DNA from: Enterobacteriaceae bacterium
Lineage (GTDB): Bacteria; Pseudomonadota; Gammaproteobacteria; Enterobacterales; Enterobacteriaceae
Length of the DNA stretch: 39,086 nt
Direction of reading: 5' to 3'
Assembly (NCBI GenBank): GCA_031261005.1
Contig: JAISKF010000007.1
Coordinates: forward strand, 1 to 39,086
This document shows positions 17,472-25,006 of the stretch, one piece after another. The notes beneath the pieces are model-generated. The model was not told where the DNA came from. It made no database searches and saw only the letters and a list, made by a program, of their open reading frames with translations. The number at the start of each line of letters is the position of its first letter. The first letter of the stretch is position 1. The position numbers were made by a program, and so were the translations under genes.

Positions 17472-18422
17472 CTATTTTTTACTATGATTATTATACTCCT
17501 GTTCGATTAGCTGGCTGATCATGTCGGCAATGCTTGTTTTTCTTTCATCAACAAGAAAATCCAATTTTCTTTTCACATGTTCTGGAATACGGGTATTAAC
17601 AACGCGAGTACCTTTACTATTATCTCTAAATTTTTTCTGTCCCCATGCTTTCTTTAACTCGGAAAGAAAGTATCGTTTTCCTATACCACCATCCTGATCA
17701 TATGCCGTATCCCAAGCACAGTATAATGCTAATTCATAGTCTTTTTTCGATACAGGCGCAATATCCATAAAGTTAAATAAATTATATTTGTATTTTTTCA
17801 TATATTGCCATGCCCACGATAAACTTTCATCATTTCGTATTTTTATAAAACCAAAGGGATCTTTTTGAGTAAAAATATCAGACCATCTTATTTTTAGTTG
17901 GTTTATTATTTGAGTTTTTATAATTGCTGTAGAAATACCCTGTGCAAAAAGTTTCGAATCTATTATGTTGTCAACTGACCACTGTTCAAAATAATTTATA
18001 ATGGCATTAATCCGTGTTTGGTGTGAAGAGTCTACACTAAGATATCTAATACTTCTTGGAGGAGTGAAAATATATGGTATAGTCAAAGGGCTTGAGGATG
18101 ATGGAATATTAACAACTATTTGTTTCGGTTCAATAAAAAGAAACCAAAACCAATAAGCAGCACGCTCATTGTCAATTAGCCATTTAAAACTTTCCAATTT
18201 AACTAATGAATTATCACACTCACTTTTCATTTCTTTTATGAATTTAACACGTTCAGAGGGCTCTTTTATTAATGAAAAGATTTTTTCATTGATACTATCA
18301 CATATAGAAGCTGGAGCATTACTTTCACAAAAGACCTTTATCTTTTTATCATTAAGATAATTTAAATAAAATAAACACCGTCTTAAATCCTGCTCATAAA
18401 CACAATCATCAGGTAGTCTCAT
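17472..18422 (-). CDS. Uncharacterised protein with C-terminal ribbon-helix-helix-like segment
   Basis: 316 aa; family not recognised. About 270 N-terminal residues are mostly helical and rich in aromatic residues (RAAYWFWFLFIEPKQ, SLSWAWQYMKKYKYNLFNFMD). The last 40 residues, TRIPEHVKRKLDFLVDERKTSIADMISQLIEQEY, read as a ribbon-helix-helix or MetJ/Arc-type DNA-binding unit, unusually placed at the C-terminus. The ATG at 18422 is 10 bases after GGAG; an ATG at 18431 is only one base from it. A perfect 16-bp-arm palindrome sits 32 bp upstream, suggesting autoregulation. Very AT-rich, lysine- and isoleucine-heavy, unlike the host genes, so likely acquired. Confidence 0.7.
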   Translation of the reverse strand: MRLPDDCVYEQDLRRCLFYLNYLNDKKIKVFCESNAPASICDSINEKIFSLIKEPSERVKFIKEMKSECDNSLVKLESFKWLIDNERAAYWFWFLFIEPKQIVVNIPSSSSPLTIPYIFTPPRSIRYLSVDSSHQTRINAIINYFEQWSVDNIIDSKLFAQGISTAIIKTQIINQLKIRWSDIFTQKDPFGFIKIRNDESLSWAWQYMKKYKYNLFNFMDIAPVSKKDYELALYCAWDTAYDQDGGIGKRYFLSELKKAWGQKKFRDNSKGTRVVNTRIPEHVKRKLDFLVDERKTSIADMISQLIEQEYNNHSKK

Positions 18423-18453
18423 TTTGTTCATTCTCCATTATTTTTACTAATCC

Positions 18454-18548
18454 CCTATATTACTACGTAATAAATACGTAGTAATATAGGAGAATTATAC
18501 GTAGATAATAGCACATTTTTACATAGTGATTACAGTAAAAAGTACGTA
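18454..18548. promoter_or_regulatory. Palindrome and TACGTA repeats upstream of the RHH-type gene
   Basis: CCTATATTACTACGTA (18454-18469) is the exact inverse of 18475-18490 across 5 bp. TACGTA occurs at 18464, 18475, 18498 and 18543, with offsets of 11, 23 and 45 bp, that is close to whole helical turns. Ribbon-helix-helix proteins often bind such phased short repeats, so this is the likely operator for the adjacent gene. Confidence 0.7.
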
Positions 18549-19001
18549 ATAAAAATTATAAGGGATGTATAGTAAAATGCTAAAATCAATCCTATTCATT
18601 AGAATAATTCCATATGAATTAAGACAATAACAGGTTTGTACTGGATGCTTACTCGCGGAGCTTATGCAATTGAAAAGGTAAACGATCGGCTTTTTGAACT
18701 AAAAAAGATAAAATAGGGGAAGTTTCTAGGATGAGTTAAAAATACTTTTTGATTTATATTGACTTAAAAATGAAGAAATTAGTTGGTTAGTAATAAAATC
18801 AAAATTATAAAAATAAATTGTAAAGTCGTTGCAAATACTCTGACATCCTAAATATAGTAGTAAATAGGGCTCTCTATTTACATAATGTATTTCCTAACTT
18901 TTCTTCCCCATGACATGACGAGTACTGCTTTTGCTATCTATCCAATCGAGGAAAATAAGCAATGCCAGTACTCTCCTTCATCCAACCAAGGAGAAAACGT
19001 A
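18549..19001. other. AT-rich leader region before alpA
   Basis: About 450 bp with no convincing gene. Contains an inverted repeat GTAAATAG/CTATTTAC at 18860-18881 and a long-range pair GAGTACTG (18920-18927) / CAGTACTC (18966-18973) in the alpA leader. An in-frame extension from 18885 to the alpA start has no ribosome site of its own and is not called. Confidence 0.55.
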
Positions 19002-19211
19002 ATGTCAGAAATAATCTTCGACCTTAGCACCGACCGTTTTATCGACATGAAAACCATCTGCCAAATTACCGGCATGACGGATAAATGGTTTTATAAGCTC
19101 ATTCAGGATGGTGTATTTCCATCACAGATAAAGTTTGGTAGAAGCTCAAAATGGATTGAACGAGAGGTATTGGAATGGTTTCAGGAACGTATCGAAGCTT
19201 CGCGAAAATGA
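19002..19211 (+). CDS. AlpA family excisionase/regulator
   Basis: 69 aa, a MerR-like helix-turn-helix protein of the AlpA/prophage CP4-57 family. Residues RFIDMKTICQITGMTDKWFYKLIQDGVFPSQIKFGRSSKWIEREVLEWF cover the whole family signature, including the wing K.GR...W. AAGGAG precedes the ATG at 8 bases, which decides this start over an upstream one at 18885. In P4-like islands AlpA activates integrase expression or acts in excision; here the integrase is 2.2 kb away at the right end. Confidence 0.9.
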   Translation: MSEIIFDLSTDRFIDMKTICQITGMTDKWFYKLIQDGVFPSQIKFGRSSKWIEREVLEWFQERIEASRK

Positions 19212-19664
19212 GACTTTTTTATTATCTCTAAATGGATAACCCTAGAGTAGATTTTAACCAACAAGAATATCAACCGCTTGTTACCATAAGGGTTCATCAA
19301 ATAATCCCCACTGATCGTTATACAGTATATATATTAAATATATGCCTTATCTTAATAAGTATATTGATCATATTAACTGACAAGACTAATAGCAATAGAA
19401 ACCTTAATAGGAGTATAGAAAATCATCTATAAACAATAGGTAATAACAGCTAGATAACCAATAAACTATCATCAATTAATCCTCGGTAAATATTCAATCA
19501 AAAATACATATAGCTTAATAACGTATTAGTACCAGCAGATATCTATTAGATATGTTGTATTTACTCACTATTTAACACCATAAACCTCATTCGTGCTAAT
19601 GGCTCCGTCATTCACTCTGATAGGGTTTTCGCTCGTCTGAAATAAACTAATAGGAGTAATATTC
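19212..19664. other. AT-rich region between alpA and the Rep-like gene
   Basis: About 450 bp, strongly AT-rich. A 66-codon reading frame (19232-19432) with one hydrophobic stretch is present but has no ribosome site and is not called. The position just upstream of a replication-initiator-like gene makes it a candidate for a replication origin or its control; no iterons are obvious. Confidence 0.5.
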
Positions 19665-20285
19665 ATGGCTTGGAATACATTTGGACCCTTGAATTCGTAT
19701 TATATGTCACGCATAACCGACATCACCGATAAGGCAATAGACACGCATGCCAGAACCACCGTATTTACCTTCGTTCTTAGATTGCCTGAGTACCGTGATT
19801 TAGGCGATACCCTTATCAGTAATCCCAATCTAAAGGTCGGGATAATGGAACGCTTCATGGCGGCACTAAAAGCCCGTATTGATGCACATCAGAAACGACG
19901 TCAACGAGAAGGTTATCAGGTATACCCAACCGACCTGAGATACGTTTGGGTACGGGAAGTTGGGGCAAGCGGTAAATCGCACTACCACGTTGCAATATTC
20001 GTCAACAAGGATACGTTCAATACATTAGGGGATTACTCGAAACGAGATTATAACCTAGGCAGCTACATTAGTGACGCTTGGTTAAGTGCTTTAGGTCTAC
20101 TTAGCTACCCTGAGTATAGAACGCTGGTTTCCTTCACTAATACACCTCACTACTTAGAGCGGTTACGACGGGATCGTATTGAACAACAGCGACAAGGACT
20201 ATTAAACCATCTGAGCTACTTTGCTAAAGAACATACAAAAGAGTACAGCAAGGAAGAGCGTTCATTTGGTGGGAGTATTAAGTAA
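19665..20285 (+). CDS. Inovirus Gp2 / YagK-YfjJ type protein, probable HUH replication initiator
   Basis: 206 aa of the YagK/YfjJ C-terminal domain family found in P4-like islands and inoviruses. Seen: an N-terminal VFTFVLRLPEYRD strand, the motif VREVGASGKSHYHVAIFVN at about 110-130 with HYH as the H-hydrophobic-H (HUH) metal site, and NHLSYFAKEHTKE near 185 with YxxK (YFAK) as the expected catalytic tyrosine motif. This order is that of rolling-circle initiators. The ATG follows GGAG by 8 bases. It would nick the element's origin for excised replication or mobilisation; that is inferred. Confidence 0.82.
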   Translation: MAWNTFGPLNSYYMSRITDITDKAIDTHARTTVFTFVLRLPEYRDLGDTLISNPNLKVGIMERFMAALKARIDAHQKRRQREGYQVYPTDLRYVWVREVGASGKSHYHVAIFVNKDTFNTLGDYSKRDYNLGSYISDAWLSALGLLSYPEYRTLVSFTNTPHYLERLRRDRIEQQRQGLLNHLSYFAKEHTKEYSKEERSFGGSIK

Positions 20286-20293
20286 ATCAATGT

Positions 20294-20323
20294 GACGCAA
20301 GGAGAAATGGCTCCCCTTGCGTC
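20294..20323 (+). terminator. Hairpin after the Rep-like gene
   Basis: GACGCAAGG and CCTTGCGTC form a perfect 9-bp stem around 12 nt, 8 bp after the stop codon. The following T-rich tract is short. Confidence 0.6.
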
Positions 20324-20348
20324 TATTCAGTTTGATAAGAACCTGACA

Positions 20349-20692
20349 TCAAGCGATTTCATTCCAAGCCTTACACAAACTGTCGAACGCCATAAATTGA
20401 GTCCGCCGAGTTCTGGTTAGCTCTGCTGTTACTGTATTATCATTTCCTGCTAGTCCACTAAAACGTTTTGTATTATCACTTAATGGGCAAAACTCACCAT
20501 TAGCGGGTGTCGATAGATGGAAGAATCTAGGAGTATAGGCAATATTGGGGCTTACAAGGCCACTATCACGTACTGCCTTTTCACAGGCGATACAGCATAC
20601 TTTGCACGGGGAAGCCCTTTCACTCTCTGTGCAAAATCATCAATGTTAGTTTCAACCCAGTTCGCATTTTCCTGAACCTCTGCTTTATCCAT
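20349..20692 (-). pseudogene. Frameshifted cysteine-rich small gene
   Basis: On the minus strand an ATG at 20692 opens MDKAEVQENANWVETNID and reads to about RVKGLP, then stops at 46 codons. The other frame, from the same point, continues PCKVCCIACEKAVRDSG to WNEIA and a stop at 20349. The total length is 344 bp, one short of 115 codons, and a single C added to the run of four (20608-20611 on plus) restores one protein of about 114 aa. The CxxCCxxC cluster suggests a metal-binding protein. It opposes the neighbouring genes and fills a gap otherwise empty. Could be a real mutation or a sequencing error; family not recognised. Confidence 0.6.
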
Positions 20693-20890
20693 AATATGCT
20701 ATTCCCAATAATATTGATTCCGTACTGCCAATATGACCAGCCATGCTGGTTAAAGAGAAGAAAGCCATTTTGCTACAAATTTCAGTAATTCCATCATCTC
20801 TTTGTTAATTCTTACATTCTCTGACTATTTCATGACTTCAGCGGCGAATGTTGCTCCCTGCCGCATTACCAAGAAGATGGAGGAATCAGG

Positions 20891-21325
20891 ATGCAACTAT
20901 TCAGACCTGTTGAACATGCCATTACCGACGATGGCGAATGGGTAACGACCCATGAGCTACCCCTTGATTACATGGGACAACTGAAATGCGGCAACTGCCA
21001 TGCCAGCGTCGTTGTTACCGAAAATAAATCAGGTAAGAAGGAATTTGTTCATTCAAGACACTCAATGGAAGAGATCGTTAAAACGCGTAGTTGCCGTTAC
21101 GCGATCCGTCCCCCAGCATCTGCGTACTCTATGAAAACAGGGATAAATCAACCAGTAAAGACAACTAAATCAGTAACGCCAATCCCACGATTAAACCGTA
21201 GAATTTTGCAGGTCAAGACGATAGTAAGGAACTGGCAATGCACTTGGTGTCAACGCCAGTACTACGGCAACAAGCAATGCCCTCATTGTCATGAATGGGT
21301 TTATGCACTTGAGGCAGATACATGA
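20891..21325 (+). CDS. Zinc-ribbon protein of genomic islands
   Basis: 144 aa. Two Cys clusters: QLKCGNCHASVVV at about 32-45 with a later C (TRSCRYAI) near 68, and a C-terminal ribbon CTWCQRQYYGNKQCPHCHEW at about 117-136. The N-terminal half (FRPVEHAITDDGEWVTTHEL) matches hypothetical 'putative zinc ribbon' proteins of enterobacterial islands. Nucleic-acid binding is likely but unproven. GGAGGA precedes the ATG by 6 bases. It converges with the integrase gene. Confidence 0.8.
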   Translation: MQLFRPVEHAITDDGEWVTTHELPLDYMGQLKCGNCHASVVVTENKSGKKEFVHSRHSMEEIVKTRSCRYAIRPPASAYSMKTGINQPVKTTKSVTPIPRLNRRILQVKTIVRNWQCTWCQRQYYGNKQCPHCHEWVYALEADT

Positions 21326-21337
21326 TATTGTTAACAA

Positions 21338-21374
21338 AAAGACATCTAAGCATCTTTAGCCCTAGATGTCTTTT
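21338..21374. terminator. Bidirectional terminator between zinc-ribbon gene and integrase
   Basis: AAAGACATCTA pairs with TAGATGTCTTT (11 bp), followed by T on plus and by T5 on minus. It serves the two convergent genes. Confidence 0.8.
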
Positions 21375-21411
21375 ATATGTTTAATAATTTCGTTAATGCT
21401 TACTACTTGCG

Positions 21412-22671
21412 CTACTTATCGTAAATCTTGGCAAAATCAAACGGACTTATCCCCTTCTCCCGATTAGCATCTAGAAAATCCGCCCACCACTGCACCATCA
21501 ATCGCCGCTCATCCAAATGCTCTGCCTTATGAATATACGCAGCACGAACACCGTTGCGTTCCTGATGGCTCATTTGTCGCTCTACCGCATCCCTTGACCA
21601 CAATCCCGATTCAATCAATGAACTACAGGCCATAGTGCGAAAGCCATGACCGCAAATTTCCGTTTTGGTATCGTAACCCATATTTTGCAGTGCTTTATTC
21701 ACCGTTCCTTCGCTCATTGGTTTTCTTGAAGAATGATCACCAATAAAGATCAGTTCACAGTGACCACTGATTTCATGAATTTTCTTCAGTATTGCTAATG
21801 ATTGATGACTTAACGGGACTAAGTGCGGCGTATGCATCTTAGAACCTCGCTCTGAGAATTTAACACCAGCAATCGGCTCACGCTCTGCGGGGATCGTCCA
21901 TAACGCTCGCTCGAAATCTATTTCCGGCCAACGGGCAAAGCGTAACTCACTAGAACGGATGAATAGTAGTAGAGAAAGGTGAATAGCCCATTTGGTTAAA
22001 TCACGACCTTTATATTTATCAATCTTCTCCAGCAATTCTGAAAGACGATCGAGAGGTAAAGCGGGTCTATGTGTTACCTTACCGGAAATAATCGCACCAG
22101 CCATATCCTGAGCAGGATTATAGTCAATTAAACCGTTTTGTACGGCGTAGGACATGATCGCCGTGGTACGTTGCTTTAAGCGCATAGCCACTTCTAAACG
22201 TCCAGAGCGTTCAACCACTTTTATCGGGGCTAATAGATCTTTGGTTTTCAAATCAGCAATAGAGGTATTACCAAGTGTGGGAAAAAGATGTTCTTTAAGT
22301 CCTTTTAAAATACGCTCACTGTGTAATGCCCCCCATTTTTTGTTTTCCGCATGCCATGCTCTGGCGACAACTTCGAAGGTCTTTGCTTCATCTAGTTGTT
22401 TTTCTTGTTCTGCTTTTTTATGTTCACGAGGATCAATTCCCCCAGCGATTAACTTTCTAGCTTCATCGCGTTTCTGACGGGCATCTGCGAGGGAAACTTC
22501 AGGGTAAACGCCTAATGCCATTAAATGTTGCTTACCCGCAAACCGAAAACGCATTCGCCAGTATTTAGAACCAGATGGATGAACCAGCATAAACATGCCA
22601 TCACCATCAGTAAGCGTGTACTCCTTCTCTTGCGGCTTTGCCGCTCGAACTTTAGTATCTGTCAAAGCCAT
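21412..22671 (-). CDS. Tyrosine integrase, P4-like family
   Basis: Recombines the element with the tRNA-Leu 3' end. 419 aa, usual for the family. The N-terminal DUF4102 arm-binding domain (about 1-90: KVRAAKPQEKEYTLTDGDGMFMLVHPSGSKYWRMRF), a SAM-like core-binding domain (about 95-190), and the catalytic domain with Arg in FIRSSELRFARWPE, H-x-x-R in HGFRTMA, and the nucleophilic Tyr in VRAAYIHKAEH. The ATG at 22671 follows AAGGA by 7 bases; the upstream start at 22719 lacks this. It lies 200 bp from the intact tRNA and reads away from it. Confidence 0.96.
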   Translation of the reverse strand: MALTDTKVRAAKPQEKEYTLTDGDGMFMLVHPSGSKYWRMRFRFAGKQHLMALGVYPEVSLADARQKRDEARKLIAGGIDPREHKKAEQEKQLDEAKTFEVVARAWHAENKKWGALHSERILKGLKEHLFPTLGNTSIADLKTKDLLAPIKVVERSGRLEVAMRLKQRTTAIMSYAVQNGLIDYNPAQDMAGAIISGKVTHRPALPLDRLSELLEKIDKYKGRDLTKWAIHLSLLLFIRSSELRFARWPEIDFERALWTIPAEREPIAGVKFSERGSKMHTPHLVPLSHQSLAILKKIHEISGHCELIFIGDHSSRKPMSEGTVNKALQNMGYDTKTEICGHGFRTMACSSLIESGLWSRDAVERQMSHQERNGVRAAYIHKAEHLDERRLMVQWWADFLDANREKGISPFDFAKIYDK

Positions 22672-22694
22672 AATCATGTCCTTGTATACTTGCT

Positions 22695-22747
22695 GTGAGT
22701 ATATAAAACATCTTGGCATCAGCTTATATACTTATTTATATACTCAC
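22695..22747. promoter_or_regulatory. Integrase arm-type sites, right end
   Basis: GTGAGTATATA at 22695-22705 and its exact inverse TATATACTCAC at 22737-22747, with a further partial copy between (TATATACTTA). The same 11-mer occurs at the left end (13508-13518). They overlap the integrase promoter region, which would allow autoregulation. Confidence 0.65.
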
Positions 22748-22831
22748 AAGTATGTTGATGTGGGTTGAATTGAGTTGACCTGAGAAGAGTAAAAAGTGCA
22801 GGGAAAGCTAGTATTTATGCGGGTTACAGGC

Positions 22832-22860
22832 AAAAAAATAGACGTCCGTAGACGTCTATT
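22832..22860 (-). terminator. Terminator for secG-leuU
   Basis: ATAGACGTC/GACGTCTAT stem with loop CGTA and T7 on the minus strand, 11 bp after the CCA end of the tRNA. It lies on the element side, so the element appears to supply the host tRNA with a working terminator. Confidence 0.85.
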
Positions 22861-22870
22861 GATTTGATAT

Positions 22871-22893
22871 TGGTACCGAGGACGGGACTTGAA
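22871..22893. repeat. Right attachment repeat (3' end of leuU)
   Basis: TGGTACCGAGGACGGGACTT plus GAA, within the intact tRNA; matches 13421-13442 except for one extra C. Confidence 0.85.
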
Positions 22894-22957
22894 CCCGTAA
22901 GCCCAATCGGGCACTACCACCTCAAGGTAGCGTGTCTACCAATTCCACCACCTCGGC
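22871..22957 (-). tRNA. leuU: tRNA-Leu (anticodon GAG)
   Basis: 87 nt, starting GCCGAGGTGGTGGAATTGG and ending with encoded CCA. The anticodon arm is CTACC-TTGAGGT-GGTAG, giving GAG, which reads CUC/CUU. It has the long variable arm of class II tRNAs and GGTTCAAGTCC in the T arm. The gene starts 19 bp after the secG stop, the same secG-leuU arrangement as in E. coli, so it is probably processed from the secG transcript. It is the integration site of the element. Confidence 0.97.
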
Positions 22958-22976
22958 ACTACAAAACTCTGTTATC

Positions 22977-23309
22977 TTATTTAGGAATATCGCTGCTTGG
23001 TGTATTTTGCGGAACGGGGTTAACCGGTTCAACTTTCACTGGTGTGCTTAAATCTTCCCACTCACCGACTTTTTTATCCTGATGAGTGCTGAGATTACCC
23101 AACGCGATACTAATAATAAAAAATACTGTAGCTAAAATAGCTGTCGTGCGGGTCATGAAGTTACCTGAACCGCCAGAACCAAATAGAGTTGCAGATGCAC
23201 CTGCACCGAAAGAGGCACCCATATCAGCACCTTTACCTTGCTGTAACATGATCAGACCAACCAGTCCGATAGCAACCAGCAGGAAAATAATAAGAAGCGC
23301 TTCGTACAT
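22977..23309 (-). CDS. secG: SecG, Sec translocon subunit
   Basis: Small inner-membrane subunit of SecYEG. 110 aa, as in E. coli. Two membrane helices: residues about 2-22 (YEALLIIFLLVAIGLVGLIML) and 53-72 (RTTAILATVFFIISIALGN), with the conserved loop QQGKGADMGASFGAGASATLFGS between them. The ATG at 23309 was chosen on homology; AGG lies 8 bases upstream. The first gene upstream of leuU. Confidence 0.97.
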   Translation of the reverse strand: MYEALLIIFLLVAIGLVGLIMLQQGKGADMGASFGAGASATLFGSGGSGNFMTRTTAILATVFFIISIALGNLSTHQDKKVGEWEDLSTPVKVEPVNPVPQNTPSSDIPK

Positions 23310-23658
23310 ATTTTTGCCTGTAATCCTTCGGGATAATCCCGTGCTAAAACTTTTACTAGCCGCCGGAGGCGATGATAAGAGTACGCTCTCCCGACCAGAG
23401 TGGGTGTGAATACTAACCAAAGGCACAATGAGGTGCAAGCGCATTTTAGTAACCGATGCGTATTTGCAGAAAAAATCGGCAGTTAGTAATCAAAACATCA
23501 TTAGTGCGCCATTTTTATAAAAATCACGATTCGCTTATCAATAATAAAACAGTGATTACGGCACGTTCTATCAGCGAACAATTCTATCAAAAGTAAGCAA
23601 GAAAAGGAAAACAGGGTGAATTATCCACCCTGTTTTGTATCACTAAATGATAAAAATT
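23310..23658. other. glmM-secG intergenic region
   Basis: 349 bp carrying the glmM terminator (23608-23636) and the presumed secG promoter. No further gene seen. Confidence 0.7.
23608..23636 (-). terminator. Terminator after glmM
   Basis: AAAACAGGGTG/CACCCTGTTTT, 11-bp stem with 7-nt loop, T-rich tract on the minus strand (TTTTCCTTTTCTT). Confidence 0.88.
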
Positions 23659-24999
23659 TTAACCAACAGCTTTTACTGCATCAGCGATAAGATTCGCCAG
23701 TTGAATAACTTCGCTCTCATCTTCACCTTCAACCATGACGCGAATTAGTGGTTCAGTGCCGGATTTACGCAACAAGACTCTGCCGCGCCCAACCAATTGT
23801 TCTTCAACTTCTGCGGTCACCTGTTTAACGCGGTCAGCCGCTAAAGGATCGTGTTCACCAGCAAAACGAACATTAACCAGAATTTGTGGTAATAATTTCA
23901 TACCGCTGCATAAATCATGCAGCGACATATCGTTACGCACCATTGCCGCTAACACTTGCAACGCTGCGACAATACCATCACCAGTGGTCGTTTTATCCAG
24001 CAGAATAACGTGACCTGAATTCTCGGCACCGATTGTCCAGCCAAGTTCATTCATTTTTTCCAGCACATAACGGTCGCCGACTTTTGCTCTGGCAAATGGA
24101 ATACCAAGCTGTTTTAGCGCCAACTCCAGACCAATATTACTCATTAGAGTGCCAACCACACCGCCTTTCAACTGCCCCTGACGCAGTGCTTCACGGGCAA
24201 TAATGTACATGATCTGGTCGCCATCAACTTTATTCCCCTGATGATCAACCATGATGACGCGATCACCATCACCATCAAAAGCAATACCAAGATGCGCCTG
24301 TTCCGCGATAACACGGTCTTGCAGCATACGCACGTCAGTTGCACCGCATTTCTCATTGATGTTCATACCATCAGGTTCACAGCCAATAGTAACAACGTTT
24401 GCGCCTAATTCACTTAATACACTTGGCGCAATATGGTAGGTCGCTCCATTGGCGCAATCTACAACGATATTCAATCCACTCAGGCTTAACGAGCTAGGAA
24501 AACCGCCTTTACAGAATTCGATATAGCGCCCAGCAGCATCATTAATACGGCTGGCTTTACCCAGCTCGGCTGATTCGACGCAAGTCAACGGTTTTTCCAT
24601 TTCAGCTTCGATCGCTTCTTCGACTTCATCTGGTAATTTAGTACCATCAATTGAGAAGAATTTAATGCCGTTATCGTAATAAGGATTGTGAGACGCGGAA
24701 ATCACAATGCCCGCTTCTGCGCGAAATGTACGAGTAAGATAAGCCACCGCAGGCGTCGGCATCGGACCGGTAAACGAAGCTGATAGCCCTGCGGCTGCAA
24801 GGCCGGACTCCAGTGCAGACTCCAGCATATAGCCGGAAATGCGCGTATCTTTGCCGATAATAATTTTACGCGAACCGTGACGCGCTAATACTTTGCCAGC
24901 AGCCCAGCCTAATTTGAGGACAAATTCAGGCGTGATTGGGTGTTCGCCGACCTTGCCGCGAATGCCATCGGTACCAAAATACTTACGTTTACTGCTCAT
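23659..24999 (-). CDS. glmM: GlmM, phosphoglucosamine mutase
   Basis: Converts glucosamine-6-phosphate to glucosamine-1-phosphate for UDP-GlcNAc, peptidoglycan and LPS synthesis. 446 aa (E. coli 445). N-terminal [13 protein letters not shown], active-site phosphoserine loop [20 protein letters not shown] (Ser about 103), metal site DGDGDR at about 242-247, sugar-binding GAENSGH and C-terminal phosphate-binding [12 protein letters not shown]. Start at 24999 by homology; folP stops 7 bp upstream, so they form the usual folP-glmM unit. Confidence 0.98.
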   Translation of the reverse strand: MSSKRKYFGTDGIRGKVGEHPITPEFVLKLGWAAGKVLARHGSRKIIIGKDTRISGYMLESALESGLAAAGLSASFTGPMPTPAVAYLTRTFRAEAGIVISASHNPYYDNGIKFFSIDGTKLPDEVEEAIEAEMEKPLTCVESAELGKASRINDAAGRYIEFCKGGFPSSLSLSGLNIVVDCANGATYHIAPSVLSELGANVVTIGCEPDGMNINEKCGATDVRMLQDRVIAEQAHLGIAFDGDGDRVIMVDHQGNKVDGDQIMYIIAREALRQGQLKGGVVGTLMSNIGLELALKQLGIPFARAKVGDRYVLEKMNELGWTIGAENSGHVILLDKTTTGDGIVAALQVLAAMVRNDMSLHDLCSGMKLLPQILVNVRFAGEHDPLAADRVKQVTAEVEEQLVGRGRVLLRKSGTEPLIRVMVEGEDESEVIQLANLIADAVKAVG

Positions 25000-25006
25000 A
25001 TTATTT

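Larger units (their letters stand above)
13421..22893. mobile_element. 9.5-kb integrative element in leuU (integrase, AlpA, Rep-like, TA cargo)
   Basis: Bounded by repeats of the tRNA-Leu 3' end at 13421-13442 and 22871-22893. It carries a tRNA-adjacent tyrosine integrase (21412-22671), AlpA (19002-19211), a Gp2/YagK/YfjJ-type protein (19665-20285), a zinc-ribbon protein, and cargo on the left half. No structural phage or conjugation genes are seen. Base use is more AT-rich than the flanks, notably at 17472-19664. It resembles P4-like or mobilisable genomic islands; no named element is recognised. Confidence 0.88.

Noticed and set aside
18450-18560. CRISPR-like repeats
   Set aside because: The repeats are a palindrome plus 6-bp words without regular spacers; no cas genes in the window.
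19232-19432. 66-codon reading frame after alpA
   Set aside because: No ribosome-binding site, very AT-rich, no recognisable motif; kept only as a remark in the intergenic entry.
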